NCBI RefSeq assembly: GCF_004359215.1
Contig: NC_090610.1
Span: forward strand, 394,365 to 458,364
DNA length: 64,000 nucleotides
Direction: 5' to 3'
Origin: Bremia lactucae
Lineage: Eukaryota > Oomycota > Peronosporomycetes > Peronosporales > Peronosporaceae
The position numbers and the translations under genes were made by a program. Below are positions 10,395-22,935 of the stretch, piece by piece; position 1 is the first letter of the stretch, and every line of letters starts with the position of its first letter. A model generated the notes under the pieces. That model worked only from the letters and a program-made list of their open reading frames with translations. It was not told where the DNA came from and made no database searches.

Positions 10395-13300
10395 ATGAAC
10401 AACCCTCCGTATCAGACGTACGGTGGTCCACCGCAGCAGAATACGCAGCAATCACAAACTCCGCACACCGCAGCTTTTCGTCCGTTTAATCCGGCACAGG
10501 TAAACGCACCTCTCTCAGGCAGTGGCGGTATCACGCCCGTCCGCAGCGGCAGCAGCCATATTCTATCCGCTGGTCCATTACATCAGATGGGTAGTGGCCC
10601 GAGCAGCTTTGTGCCGAAAAACAGCAATTTTTCGTCGGGCCCGGCCAGTCAACCCTCGGCCGCGACATCGCAGCAATTTGGCAGGAATCCAGCTTCTATG
10701 AGCGGCAGCAGAAGCTATGGACCATCAATTGGAGAACCAAGTAGCTTAAATCAGCCACAGATGATGCGCGGACCTCCTCCATCGGGTATGGTGCCTCCCA
10801 TGCGTCAAGGTATTCCTGGTCCACCTCCACCAGGAGCTGAAGCCGCGATCCACGGACCTCCTACCGGACTCACACATCAATTCGCCAGCATGGGACTTAA
10901 TAGTACCGGACCTTCAGGTCCAGGCATGGCCGGACTGCCAAGAGGTCCTGTGCCAATGGGTGGAATGATGGCACCCCCAGGTGCTCCTAGCATGGCTCAG
11001 CAGTCTTCGCAACAGCCATTGATGTATCATCAACCTTCAGTGTTAAATCAACAGCAAGGCCCGACCACAAGCCAGCAGCCTGTAGCGTACAGCAACCTTC
11101 CAAGTGGCAATTATCAGCAACCGAATACAATGAACGGTGCGGTGTCATTATTGTGTAAAGATTCAAAATCTTGTGTCTTAATTTCTGTTACTTCACAACA
11201 GATGGATATGGAGGACAGCCGGGATTCCAGCATCACCAAACACAGCAGGTATCACCGATTACTGAAGAAATGATGGCAGCCCAGTGCGATCCGCGGTACA
11301 TGCGACTCACAGTGAACGTGCTGCCGTATTCACTTGATCATGCCAATAAGTCAAAATTGACGTATGGACTGATTATTCGCCCATTGGCTCCTTGTAAAAA
11401 TGGCAAAGAATTAAAGGTCGTGAACTTTGGACCGACTGGTGTCGTGCGTTGCCGTCACTGCCGCACGTATATGAATCCTTTTGTGCAGTGGGTCGACAAT
11501 GGTCGACGCTGGCGATGCAATCTTTGTGGCGTATCTAACGACGTTGCAAGCTCGTATTTTTGTCACTTGACTTCCAATCAAATGCGGCAGGATTATTATG
11601 AGCGTCCAGAACTTAGTTCTGGCAGCGTCGAGGTAATTGCTCCTTCAGAATATATGATGCGGCCACCTCAGCCACCCTGCTACGTCTTTGTCATTGACGT
11701 TTCAGCGACTGCAGTGGCATCAGGATCCGTTCAGATTGCTGTGAATACGATAAAAGCACAGCTTGATAATTTACTAGGTGCTCCACGTACGCGTGTGGGC
11801 TTCCTCACGTACGACAATTCGATCCATTTCTACAATCTAAAGGTTCGTACGCTTTAAAGTGATCCTCTTATTTGTTGTACCGGTTTTCTTATTATCTGAC
11901 AACGAATTAATACGAAACATTTGCGGACAGTCGAATTTAAAAGCGCCACAGATGATGGTGGTTCCTGATCTCGATGAGCTTTTTATTCCTATTCCTGACG
12001 AGCTACTTGTAAATCTTAGCGACTCGCGCGAGATTGTTGAAATGTTACTTGAAACATTGCCAACAATCCATCAAAACGCAAGCTCTGCTGAAACCGCGCT
12101 TGGACCAGCTATCCGTGTCGCATTCAAACTCATGGTATAAAGTGTAGCAGATTTCGCTTACTTCGGTGTTGTGCAGACGTACTTAATCATTGTGTGCTTC
12201 AATAGTCGTCTATTGGGGGCAAAATGCTTGTTTTTCAAAATTCGCTGCCTTCGACAGGAATTGGAGCGCTTCGAAATCGTGAAAATCCAAGTCTTTACGG
12301 ATCAGACAAAGAACACACGTTATTGCAGGCCGCCGATACGTACGCAATCATTTTTTCTACGATCAAGGATTATTTTTCTTGTACGGTATTGCTCACTGGT
12401 CGCCCTGTTTAGATTCTATCGTACCAACGCCATTGATTTCTGCCGCCAACAAGTCAGTGTGGATTTGTTTCTATTTTCTTCAACGTATACAGATATTGCC
12501 TCGATGGGTACGCATTCCGCGTCGGCAACTTTTCTTTAATGTTTCTTTAAATTGTGGACTATTTTGGTATATTGGCATTAGGCTCCCTATCAAAATACTC
12601 GGCTGGTCAGGTCTATTATTATCCATCCTTTAATGCTGAGCGTGACGGCGAGAAATTTAGCAAAGAGCTGGCGCATTGTCTTGTTCGTGAAACTGCATGG
12701 GAGGCTGTGATGCGTGTGCGCTGCACAAAGGGAATGCGTCTTGCAAACTTCTACGGCAATTTCTTTTTGCGTGGACCAGATCTGCTGGCGCTTCCGACGT
12801 GCAACGCAGATTCAACGTTTGCAGTGGAACTCACGCACAGTGACGCCTTGCTAACATCCACGACGATATCCGTACAGGCTGGTCTGCTGTATACAAATTC
12901 AAGTGGCGAGAGACGGATCCGAGTGCACACGGTTTGCATTCCTGTTACCAAGCGTGCGTCGCCCCCTGTGAAATTAGATCGTATCATGTATTTGAACATC
13001 CTAACAGTAAGATGTTACTTTTATTATTATAGTTTTTGCGGAAATTTTCCGCCAAGTTGACCAAGACGCCCTGTGCAATATTATGGCTAAAAACGCGCTA
13101 GAGATTGCTATTAAGACAGGACTAAACAGCGGCCGCTCAAGATTGCAGGCACAGTGTATGGACATTGTTAGCGCCTACCGCAGCTCTGGTGCTTATGGAG
13201 CAAAGCAAGCGTCTGGATATCAACTACATCTCACTGAGTCCCTACAGTTATTGCCTCTATACATAGTGCGTCTGAAGAATTCGTTTATATTTTGATAGAG

Positions 13301-14081
13301 TAACCTAAATAATTGTGTTATGCAGATGTCTCTTTTAAAAAACTCGACTTTGCGTGGCGGCACCGACTTAAACGTTGACGAGCGTGCATTCCTGCAGTAT
13401 GAGGTACATCTAAATTTTTCCAAGCTGTATTTTCTTACGCTAAGAATGAAATGTTGTGGTTCAAATAGCTGAATAATATGCCTGTTGAGTTGTCACAAGC
13501 ATACATCTATCCGCGGATGTTTGCTCTGCACAATATGCCGCCGGAGGCAGGTCTCCCAGCCTTAGAAGACCTAGCAGCTGAGAATGCTCACTCTGCCACG
13601 GCAAAGTCCGTTGTGCTTCCACCGGTTGTCAATCTTTCCATCGAACGGCTGCAGTGCGACGGTGTGTTCCTATTGGACGACGCGTTAACCTTGTACTTGT
13701 GGGTGGGCCGCTCAGTTTCCCCTGAGCTTTTGAATAGCCTTTTTGGCATTCCTTCGCTGGAGGGCGTAGACTGCAACCAGGTAAATAGCTAATTGGATGT
13801 TCAATGATAAATTTATGCTGAAGTTTGTGATTTTTTGTGCTCAGCTTAAACTTATGGCCCCGCACGATGACACAAGTAATCGGGTTGATGCCATTTTGAC
13901 ATCGATCCGCGCAGAGAGATTGCCATGTCAAAAGATTGTGGTTATGCGAGAAGGCGACCCGACTGAGGGCCGCTTTTTCTGGAAACTTGTTGAAGATAGG
14001 GCTAGCTTTCCTGGTGGCTCATACTCATACTCGGAGTTCTTGGGCCAGATTAGTCGCATGAGCCTCTCAGGCGGTAGATAG
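10395..14081 (+). CDS. SEC24: COPII coat subunit SEC24
   Basis: Ten exons: 10395-11136, 11202-11842, 11931-12134, 12206-12339, 12413-12507, 12582-12953, 13033-13265, 13326-13403, 13469-13780 and 13845-14081. They total 1,015 residues with all phases matching. The N-terminal 250 residues are Pro/Gln/Gly-rich, as in other SEC24s. The zinc finger is C331-x2-C334-x18-C353-x2-C356. The trunk (from PCYVFVIDVS), beta-sandwich, helical (ALCNIMAKNA) and C-terminal gelsolin domains follow in order. SEC24 selects cargo for COPII vesicles leaving the endoplasmic reticulum, paired with SEC23. The donor at 12954 (GTGCGT) was preferred over one at 13007 because it keeps the frame and leaves a CTAAC branch-site match about 28 bases before the acceptor. 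The start is the ATG before NNPPYQ. Confidence 0.93.
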
Positions 14082-14684
14082 AATCAGACATGCAAACACA
14101 TCTCGTTGCGAATGACGAAGGTAAATGGGAACGGATGAGTACTAATGCGTAGGCATTTAACACGACAAGTGTGCACGGTTTTTGCGATTTGACTAGTATA
14201 AGGCCGTGAGATTTGAGGATAGAGTCTGCTCGTTGCCAAGTGTGAAAAGCACGAGTTGCTCAAAAGATGCGTGTAGCAAAATTTTACGTAATGGGATAGA
14301 CCAAGAGAGAAAAAGCGCAAAACTTTCGTATAGCATTTCATCTGAATAAAATGTGCAGGTTCCGAAAGCCACACCACTATTGCCTTGAAGAAAGTTAGTT
14401 TTACTCATAGGTACGTTACATAAACATTTATCATAAACAAATACATAGACCCGGGTCTAGACATTCCCTTAAATAAGTTTATCCTTTTAAGTTAAAGTAT
14501 ATAAAGTCACGCGAGTTGTACGGACTTGAACCCATGATTTCACGGTCACGCCAACCTGGCACAGAAGCATCACATAAGTAAGAGTCATCAGGAAGTACTT
14601 TACTGTGGAAAGAAGCAGCACCTTAGACGCTTTTGAATCTCCCCAGCTGTCAGCATATGACGTACTAATGCAATACGCTCGCAT
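14082..14684. other. Intergenic, no feature recognised
   Basis: Contains the SEC24 3' region. A tRNA-like B box near 14525 on the minus strand was examined and not accepted (see rejected items). Confidence 0.5.
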
Positions 14685-14956
14685 TGAAACGGGCTAAAGT
14701 TGCTTTAACGTTACACAAACCCATTAAGTACACTTTGTGTACTTAACGGAATAGTCAGTTACTTTATGTAAAGTAAATAGACCTGTGATTTGCGCGGTAA
14801 CGCCTCAAAGTGGGCTTACGCGGCGTTTATGGCAGACGTTAAGGCGTTCCCATCATGGGCGATCTTTAAGACAAAGATCCGCTCCGTGTACCATCCACCG
14901 AACAACGAAGTGTTGCTTCAGGCGCGCTTCTTTAGACGCGACATGCGAGCGATGCA

Positions 14957-15123
14957 AGAATATGTGCAGGAGATGCGCTGGCTGACGGCGTCCATTAGCG
15001 TCGTCCATTAGTGTGGGTCCCATATCGGAACACATTAAGGTGCTCAGCAAGAATATGTGCAGGAGATGCGCTCGCTAACGGCGTCCATTAGCGTCGTCCA
15101 TTAGTGTGGGTCCCATATCGGAA
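14957..15123 (+). repeat. Tandem duplication inside the gag remnant, two copies of about 89 bp
   Basis: The block beginning CAAGAATATGTGCAGGAGATG and ending CCCATATCGGAA occurs at about 14957-15032 and again at about 15048-15122 with only a few differences. The offset is about 90 bases and the junction is at GGTGCTCAG. Confidence 0.85.
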
Positions 15124-15354
15124 AACATAAAGGTGCCCACGTTCATGTACGGGCTGCGGCACCGCCCATCGCGACAGACCCTTTTTAGAAAGGTGCCGTC
15201 GACAATGGAAGAGGTAATTCAAATTGCCGCACTTGAGGAGAATCCTTCAACAGTGCCTCGGCGACAGCTTGGTATAAGCCACCGTCCGAAAGGCTGGATG
15301 CCACTCGAATAAAGTTGGGTAATGCAGACGTAGTCTGCTCTAAGTGCGGTAAGC

Positions 15355-15619
15355 ACTAACCGACCTCAGTGGCCGAGTGGTTAAGCACTGGAACTGGGAC
15401 CGGGAGATACGTGGATCGATACCCGCAGAGGGTGATACGATGACACATCGCCGAAGATAGGCTAAAAAGTAGACGAGCAACCATCGAATGGGTGGCCGCC
15501 CTGCCGACCCGCACCGAAGGTGTGTGATAGTTGGGTGGGAGGAGGCCCTATAGCCGAAATTCCCCATAGTGTAATGAGGGGTGCGGGGTTCCAATTAGAG
15601 AACTTCGTCAAAATTGAAT
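15355..15619 (+). mobile_element. tRNA-derived SINE with target-site duplication
   Basis: A 265-bp insert is flanked by near-identical 17-bp direct repeats CTCTAAGTGCGG(T/C)AAGC at 15338-15354 and 15620-15636. The repeats are the gag zinc-knuckle codons, so the insertion is certain to be secondary. The left end carries RNA polymerase III-like boxes: an A box near 15371 (TGGCCGAGTGGTTAAG) and a B box near 15413 (GATCGATACCC). This arrangement resembles a serine or leucine tRNA. No poly-A tail is seen; the right end is AAAATTGAAT. Confidence 0.8.
15363..15435 (+). other. tRNA-like head of the SINE
   Basis: It resembles the D-arm (GGCCGAGTGGTTAAG) and T-arm (GGATCGATACCC) of a class II tRNA, but the region between is too short for a variable arm and the acceptor stem does not pair well. 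It is read as the promoter head of the SINE, not a working tRNA gene. Confidence 0.6.
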
Positions 15620-16589
15620 CTCTAAGTGCGGCAAGCGCGGCCATATGATGGCTCGCTGCTATGCCAGAGTCCTTGCTGGAGTTAAGACGCCCAGCAAGAG
15701 GACACTCTACCCAAAGGGTGATGGCAAGAACCAGGTTGGCAAGACACCAACCATGAATAGACTGGTGTACAAACACAGCTGCTAACTCTACGCAGGACAC
15801 CGGAAAGGATGTGCTCCTGCGAGAGGCGTATGCAACTGATGTCGTGTCGGACGCAGTTTTGAGGGTCCATTGACGGAATGTCAAAAGTCACCAAATCCTA
15901 CCCAGCTTGTGGAGACTGGGATAGTGAATAGGATGATGACAAGTAGTCATGCGTCCAAAAGTCCCGCACGTAGCCGAGAGCCTGTGGCAGTAGACAGCGA
16001 GCTGACAAAAAGTCACGTGTTGCAAGAACTGCAAGAGCATGGTGCGGTTGGAAGAGTTGCTTAGCCGACAGAGCAACGGCACCCGCTTCCCGGTCAAAGG
16101 TTTTGGTAACTCGAAGAACGAGTACCTAACAGACAAGGACGATCAAAGGCACGTCGAAAAGGAGTGACCTTTGGATCGGTCCTGACAAAAGAAGACAGAT
16201 TTTCGAACGAGGTGTTCGAGGCCGTCGAAGACTAAATAGCGGAGAAATCCTCTGTTCAGGTGCTCCAGCACGTCTTGAAATCTGCCGGTGAGATAGTAAA
16301 ACTCCCGAAGATGCCGTAAGATTTGTTCTTCTCCGGATTTAAGGAAGGAAGGATCGTGAAGTAGTCGCACCAGTTCCAGAAGAGAGCTTGGTGGACTGTT
16401 GTCGTCTTCCACAATGGACGAGAGCGTCCTAGAAACGGAGAAAAAGACACGATTCGCTACTCAAGGTGGGATGCCTTGAAAGATAGCCCGTTTATTGATT
16501 TTTTGTGTAAACATCGTAATGTGTTCTCAGAAGAGACGCCAAGCCTTTACCGGCCGATAGAGGCATCGGACACGAAATTGATTTAGAAC

Positions 16590-16890
16590 CTGGCACCAAG
16601 TATTTTGCGACCGGGCAATGGCCGTTGCCGAAAGAACAAGTCAATTATATCGATAAGTTCTTCGACAAGCGAGCCAAGGCGGGACATTTGCGTGAGAGCA
16701 AGGCGCCTCCCTGCAGCCCTTAGGCGTGTGTAAAGCCACAGGTGGATGGCGCTTAGTTCACGCTTGGAATAAGCTGAATATGGCCACCATTCCGGCGCAA
16801 ACGCCAATCCCGCGGAAAGATGTCTTGTTGAACTCCATGGGAAGGTTAGCTATTTTTTCCGCGTTGGATTCCAAATATGGCTATCAGGTA
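16590..16890 (+). pseudogene. Gypsy reverse-transcriptase remnant
   Basis: The reading gives the conserved entry of gypsy RT (QWPLPKEQVNYIDKFF, then GGWRLVHAWNKLN, then PAQTPIPRKDVL). It needs one frame change near 16720 and stops at the point where the element is truncated. Confidence 0.8.
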
Positions 16891-17809
16891 CTTGTCACTT
16901 TGCTATTTCGTCTAATTTGTCTTCCATTCGGTAATAAGAACGCAAAGGACACTGACTCAACGCCTTGAAAATGCTTAGGATACTGGCTCAACGCTTTGAT
17001 TTTAGCGTAATGGCTAACACGAAAAACGACCCTTGGTGTATAATTCAAAGAGCTGACACCAGCGCAGCCTTTACGGAGAAATAGAGCAACGAACGCGTCT
17101 AACACCGGCTAGTTGCAGCGATTTACTTCAAATAAACAATTGTCCGAATTAAGTAGCCCCGTCATTTTTGCACCAAATATTATACCTTTTTATCGTATTC
17201 TGAAGAGATTTTTTGTAAATCAACGGAATACTTTCTCCTAAGCGAGCTCCTAACAATTTTATGTATATCAGATGGAACGAACGCCATCGGTAAGAAAGGA
17301 TAAATAGAACATGCATGCATATCAAGATTGAAGAATCAGCCGGAAACCAGCTCAACGAAATCTATATCTTTTAAGTGTTTCGAAAAATTGTGACGTCTGA
17401 AACGTTGATAGTATGATTCTACTAGAGTGCGTTCCAGGAATGATCATAAGGTTAAAATGTTATAATGACCTCTGAAAATATTGTTTCAAAGTATAAAATC
17501 TGCTTGGATAATTTAAACTTTGGGAGGTTTTCAATAATATATTCACCTACGGACAGATTTCTCATTTTAGTAGAAGTAAGCTATATATGCATGTAATATT
17601 TCACTGAGAAAAAAAACATAATTACATATTTGTAGAGTTTAATTCTTGCGCTAAATAATGCGTATTATCGGAAGATCAAATTAATATGCAATAACTTATT
17701 ATTTATTTAGTCTATGTGTAGTATTAAAATCCAACTGAATTAATATTTCTGAGCAGCTCGAAAATTTATCTACTTATAGTAGAAGATTTTTTACAAGCCT
17801 TACCTACAG
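16891..17809. other. AT-rich intergenic stretch, nothing recognised
   Basis: No coding similarity, LTR or RNA gene was recognised in either strand. Confidence 0.5.
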
Positions 17810-18290
17810 TGTAGCGGAGCTACCTCGCTCCTTAAGTCAGAAAAAGACTTCTAGACTTATAGAGTCACTTAGTTCTATAGAACTAATAGGTTTTACAATT
17901 CAGTGAGTTGTAGAAGCTCGTAGAGCTTAATGAATGCTAGTTTAAGGGATTCAAAGGTTCGTTGAACCAAGTGGCAACTAGTGCCCGAGAGTATATACCT
18001 TAGGCTTCTTTCTCTCACAGATCAATGTGCAAGCTTTAGGAAGGCACTAGGCGCTTACGATCAAAGAAGAAGTTAAAACTTACCTACTTATTTAAATCTT
18101 AAACCTTACCGTAACTAGATTAAAATAAATTTCGTCCACCAGATTTATATCTGGCGGCTGCCACATATATTACCCATAATAAATGGGATTTTAGTGATTA
18201 ACAATTTTCAATAGAGCACAAGGGTATTTTACCCTTGAAGTAAATGTACGACATCAATAGCTTTCACCAGCCGAAATTTGCTTCATTACA
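17810..18290 (+). repeat. LTR3 long terminal repeat
   Basis: Begins TGTAGCGGAGCTACC and ends TTCATTACA, so it has TG...CA ends. Related copies occur at 30200-30350 (+, partial) and 63030-63508 (-). It contains an imperfect inverted repeat around ATATCTGGCGG that is perfect in the copy at 63163-63220. A gag-like region follows. Confidence 0.7.
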
Positions 18291-18390
18291 CCCTCCCCCA
18301 TCAGACTGTTGACACCGAGAGACAACATTGGCTTCATTTTCTCTTTGAGATTGAAATATAACAGTTCGGTTCCGTTTTCCATTCCTTTGT

Positions 18391-19575
18391 TTGATGGCAA
18401 CTAAGCGTAAGCTACCGACTCTTTGCACCTTCCTCGACGATGCGAAGATGGTGGAATATGAAATTTACACTTCATCCGACCGTGAGTCAAACGAAATTAC
18501 GAAACTGCTCGACGAAGAGCAAGAGCAGGCAATCCTCAGAAACGAAGAAGCTCGTCGTCAAGCTGTAGATCCTGTGAAAGCAAAAGCTCACAGTGAATAT
18601 CAATTCACTCCACTTAGTGCCGAAGAGCGCCTTTAAGAGGTAACGGGTCGCAGCTTGACCATCTGGATCTCCGAACCTAAGGCGAGGACGCCGGCGGAGC
18701 TAGCTGTTCGCGACGCTCTTCATGAGCGATACCTGACGCCAAAGGTCGTGACGCGACGTTAGTATTTGAAACGATTGCGTGATCAGGCCCGTTCGGGCTT
18801 CGGTGACCTCAATGAGGAAAATTCCGATCGTCCTGTTTCCAAACAAATTAAAAAGCGAAAACGATGCTTCGTCTGAGAACTGGGTCCATTGAGCTCGCCG
18901 CCTCCGCAACATCTGGTCTGTAAGAGAGGCGGCGGATGTGGCAGATGCTCGTTTAGAGCGGAAGCTTTGCTTAACGCCAAAGGCAAATTACATCCGGCGC
19001 ATCTGCCTCAAAAACGAGGATAGGTCTAGCCAGCACTCCAGTGCTTCAGTTGCCCGCTCAACGATGGATCGAAGCCGCACTAAGGCTACAGTTCCATTAA
19101 GACCAACTTCCATTGGTGGAAAGCATCGTTTGACGCAAGTTGACCCTGAGCGCGGCGCATAAAAACGTCAATAGCTTTCGGGAAATCTTGCCAAAAAAGT
19201 ACCTCAAACTCCCATGATTGTTTAAAGGAAGGGTACCAAAGCCACTTCACCAGTTCTGGTATATGCTCGTGCGACGACGTCGCTTTAGAAGCTTTTACAC
19301 GTGAACTGAAGGCTCCCTCGCTCATCGATCAACGCGGGAGGGGGCCGAAATATCGGTGGAAGCATTTGATTTCTTAAAGCACAAGGAGCAACTTCTTCGT
19401 GAAGGCTTTGCTCAGATTGAGGTTTTCTTAAAGCGGTCCATATTGGAACGTCAACAATCTGAATTAGAGAGCCAGCTACACATCTTGTTTAGGATGCAGC
19501 AATCTGCGGCACGGCCAACTGCCTCAGCGCAAGCGCTTTTAAGTCCACGTGGGAAGGGTCCCGCTATGGTTTAAG
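18391..19575 (+). pseudogene. Gag-like remnant behind LTR3
   Basis: Open pieces at 18391-18636, 18938-19162 and 19356-19574 read in different frames. A charged helical start (KRKLPTLCTFLDDAK) is followed by basic and glutamine-rich pieces, a layout seen in Gag proteins behind an LTR. A second, more decayed copy of 18926-19330 lies at 30330-30760. The family is not recognised with certainty. Confidence 0.5.
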
Positions 19576-20430
19576 CAAGCTGACGTAGAATATAGCAGCT
19601 TGCGAGGAAGGTGAAGCCTGTAAGCTATACCCTTCTCTTGGCCACGACCATAAATGGTCCAATAAAGCGCGGGCGCAATTTGGTCCGGAAGACTGCAAAG
19701 ACTAAGTTTGTAGGTAGGGTTTTAGCTATTAATAACACTCAGTCTCCGACCGCATAAGAATCCGGCCTGCGTGATAGCACATCAGCCAAAGCATTATGTT
19801 TGCCATGCTTATATTTCACCTCGAGATCGCATTCGCTGTGGACATGTCCAATCTGGTGTCAACCCGTCGGAACCGTGAAAACGCGTTCTCGATCAGATCA
19901 GAGACAGTTGGCATAGACAACTGTTTTGCTAACCGTGTTGGCAAAACACGCGATCAATAGACAGCCTTGCTGTGTTTTTACGACTGCGAAAAGGAAACGC
20001 CATCGAGCCAATCTCTTTGAGGGATGAGGCGACCTAGTCGCAGTGCGTAAAGACACGTGATCTGTATATATCACAATGGCTTCGAGCCTATCAGATGCAC
20101 TCTGAATTTTGACAAGAGCATGTTTCATTGCAAGTAACTCTTTGTCATGAACTGAGTGGTTCTTTCCCGCAGTTTTAAGCTCTCTAGACTCGAACGCCAC
20201 GTTCTCGCCCATCAGTATCTGTTTGCAACAGAGCACTGCCGATGGCAAAATCCGATGCGTCACAGACAGACACTGAAAGGCCAATTGGGATCCGGCAGAG
20301 CCACAATTGGGGCATGGATAAGACTATCCCTTTTTGCTTTAAAAACATCATTATCGGTGCTAGTCCAGCACCAATCCATATCCTTTTAAGAAGGGGATAT
20401 ATTAAAGTTGCAGAAAGTGCTCCTGTCATA
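19576..20430 (-). pseudogene. Gypsy pol fragment: RT end, RNase H, integrase tail
   Basis: Reading leftwards, the frame shows the RNase H start (VCDASDFAIGSALLQ), then HSVHDKELLAMKHALVK and VIYTDHVSLRTA. Next is LEVKYKHGKHNALADVLSRR (near 19790-19850). After a deletion comes the C-terminal integrase block with WTIYGRG and LPRKL (19580-19700). Several stops and frame changes are present. Its strand is opposite to both neighbours. Confidence 0.8.
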
Positions 20431-20757
20431 AGAAGCTAATATACTTAGACACAAAAGTTTTGTTTTTCGTCACTAAAATTTTGCAAACCTTTCTTGGTTA
20501 CCGCGTATTTTGGAACGCGGCTTAATGTGGTTCTTAACGCGGCCGCCACCGTCATTACTTAATGTTGTCGAAGGCTCGTTTTAGAGTAAGACTAAGTTCA
20601 TAGAAAATATAATGAGGCAACAATCCCTATCTATACCAGCAATCTTGTACGGTGCAGGAAAACGTCGACAACCAGTAGGGGCGGGCGCCCTACTGGGGAA
20701 GACCTAGGCTCTGCTGAACCTCTGGAAGGTGAGAGTAAAACAATGATTAGCTCTGTG

Positions 20758-21150
20758 CGTAATGGCGCGGGGGATGAGCACAAGCCCGGCTTGTTAGTCG
20801 CTCAGGCGACTATAAAGGACTTTGATAAGCCATGGTCAATTTTAATCGACTCAAAGGCGTCTTGCAATTTTGCTCGACGTCTTTTCCTTTAAGGGAATCA
20901 GCGATATGCTATGACGCTTAAAGCGCATAAAGATGATATAATGTCTGTTCACTTATCGACTCGTGTCACTGTTCCTAAATCTCCGTTGAAATTAGTAGTT
21001 AAGTTTCTGGACTTTGACAGCGTGGAACGCTGTCTTGTCCTTGATTAGATTCGAGGTATGATCTCATCCTTGGTATGATTTGGCTTGAACGCCATGAACC
21101 CTGTATTGATTGGAAGTCAAAGGCCTTAGGTACAGCGCGCAATGTTCCTA
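20758..21150 (+). pseudogene. Gypsy aspartic protease remnant
   Basis: The frame reads a retropepsin-like start (LLVAQATIKDFDKPWSILID). The catalytic DSG has become DSK, and stops follow near 20892 and 21048. Confidence 0.65.
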
Positions 21151-22019
21151 GCAAAGTTTTGGAGAGTCATGAAACCCACCTTTGCTAGGCAACAAAACCG
21201 CTGTTGGTGCGAATCCCTGACCGAATCTGTCAGTGTGCTAGACATTGGAATGTCTGATTTTATGAATTTTAACGCTGAAAACACTAACTTTGAGCCCGTC
21301 TCAGGAAAAGGGAGTGGAACGGCACGTACCCCGTCGAGTGATACTTGTTGCGGAACGAACCACTGACTGCTGGAAGCATTGTGTGCCGAGGGCCGAGTCA
21401 TCTAGGGTGTGTTATCCCTGGGACACGTGTCGTGGCACATCTACGGTCACTGGACAAGAAATTTAAGTTACATAACACCTCGTCGAATGTCGGATTGGAC
21501 ACCAGCTCTGGTACAGAGCAAAAAATTAAGGTTGTGAAACCTGTGAAACTTGGAAACATGGATGTTTCCGGCTTCTAAGAGGCGTATTGTCTTGTCACCG
21601 ATACAGCAGAGACGCAAAGACGTCACAAAGTGATACTAGCGAGCAGTTGCATACGCTTGTTAATGGTGTGACTGGTAATATCGAGGGAGCAGTTAGCCTT
21701 GAGGCAATCCTTCCGTTAGATGCTCTTTTAAAGCTAGACGAAATGTCTGTTGGTGAGTTCGGTCGAGTCTTAAAGGCTCGTGACTTATCTGAGATGGTGA
21801 TTATTCGACCGAATATTGAGTTAAACTCATCATCGCATTTGGACGAAGCTGTCCTGGAGGACACAAAAGCTGCACTTGGTGCGCGGAGTATATCATCGAT
21901 CCCACGGTTAGTTAAAAATACAAGATGTGATTTTTACCAATCCACCATCGGTTTTACCTCCAGATAGAAGTGTCCGTCATGAAATTGACTTGATTCCTGA
22001 AATAAAATACTGCAATAGA

Positions 22020-22935
22020 TGACAGTGGCCTTTACCAAAGGAATAGTGTGACGTCATTGACGATTTCTTCTATGCTACGCACGAGGCTGGAATGGCACGC
22101 GAAAGTAAATATCCATTCGACACCGACATTTTGTGTCAAAAAGCTAAATGATAAATGGCGCAGTATACATGCTTATAACAAGTTCGATGCTGCCACTATA
22201 CCAGCTCAAATCCTTATTCCTAGATTGGATAATACATCTAAATGCATGTTTGAAGATGAAGAAATTCATTTTTAGTTTACTTCATTGGGATGCGAGGCCT
22301 TAGAGCAGATTCCTTTAAGGTAAAAGCCATAGTTGATTGGCCGATTCCTAAATACCAAAAATATTTACGTAAGTGGTTGGGCCTCGCCAACTACTTGCAC
22401 ATATATAAAGATAATTACTCTGATATGGCTAGGCCATTATCCGATATCCTTAAGGATACGGACTGGAGCTAAACTAGCACAAGATAATGATAATTTCAAG
22501 CAGTAAAGGATAGTCTTGTCTATGCCGCAATTTTGGCTCTGCCAAATCCAAATTGGCCTTTCAGTGTCGTCTGCGACGCATCGGATTTTGCGATCGGCAG
22601 TGCTCTGTACAACAGATAATGATGGGCGAGAACGTGTAATTGCGTTCGAGCCTAGACATATCAAAACTGCGGAAAGGAACTTCTCAGTTCCTGACAAAGA
22701 ATTACTTGCAATGAATTCTGCTCTTGTCAAATTCAGAGTGAATCTGCTAGGTTCTAAGCCGTTTGTGATATATACAGATCACGTGTTCTACGCACTGCGA
22801 TTAAGTAACCCCATCTCTCACAGAGAATAGCTCGATGGCTTTCCTTTGTCGCCGAAAATAATTTCGAGGTGAAGTATAAGCCTGGCAAGCAGGATGCTTT
22901 GGCTGATGCATTACCACGCAGGCCGAATTATGAGC
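22020..22935 (+). pseudogene. Gypsy RT and RNase H remnant with internal deletion
   Basis: RT entry motifs (QWPLPKE at 22021) jump near 22240 directly to the thumb (VKAIVDWPIPK and WLGLANYLH). The catalytic YxDD block is missing. RNase H follows (VVCDASDFAIGSALYN, RIARWLSFVAEN, VKYKPGKQDALADAL). Confidence 0.8.

Larger units (their letters stand above)
14785..15700 (+). pseudogene. Gypsy gag remnant with zinc knuckle
   Basis: Frames read a Gag-like core (NNEVLLQARFFRRDM, EYVQEMRWL, FMYGLRH) and then a CCHC zinc knuckle (CSKCGK, GHMMARCYA). The knuckle is split after CSKCGKH by a SINE at 15355-15619. Stops occur at several points. Confidence 0.75.
14685..16890 (+). mobile_element. Decayed Ty3/gypsy element with LTR2-like 5' end
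   Basis: About 100 bases resemble the start of LTR2 (TGAAACGGGCTAAAGTTGC). They lead straight into a gag remnant (14785-15700) and then a reverse-transcriptase remnant (16590-16890). The element stops abruptly in the RT and has no 3' LTR. It carries a short tandem duplication and a SINE insertion, listed separately. Many stops and frameshifts show it is inactive. Confidence 0.8.

Noticed and set aside
13007..13032. 26-nt intron in SEC24 (donor GTAAGA at 13007)
   Set aside because: Too short and it breaks the frame; the donor at 12954 gives a normal 79-nt intron.
14500..14620. tRNA-like B box (GGGTTCAAGTCC on the minus strand)
   Set aside because: Only two of five T-stem pairs form and no acceptor or anticodon stem is found.
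15363..15435. Functional tRNA-Ser or tRNA-Leu gene
   Set aside because: It lies within an insert with target duplication and the stems are poor; it is the head of a SINE.
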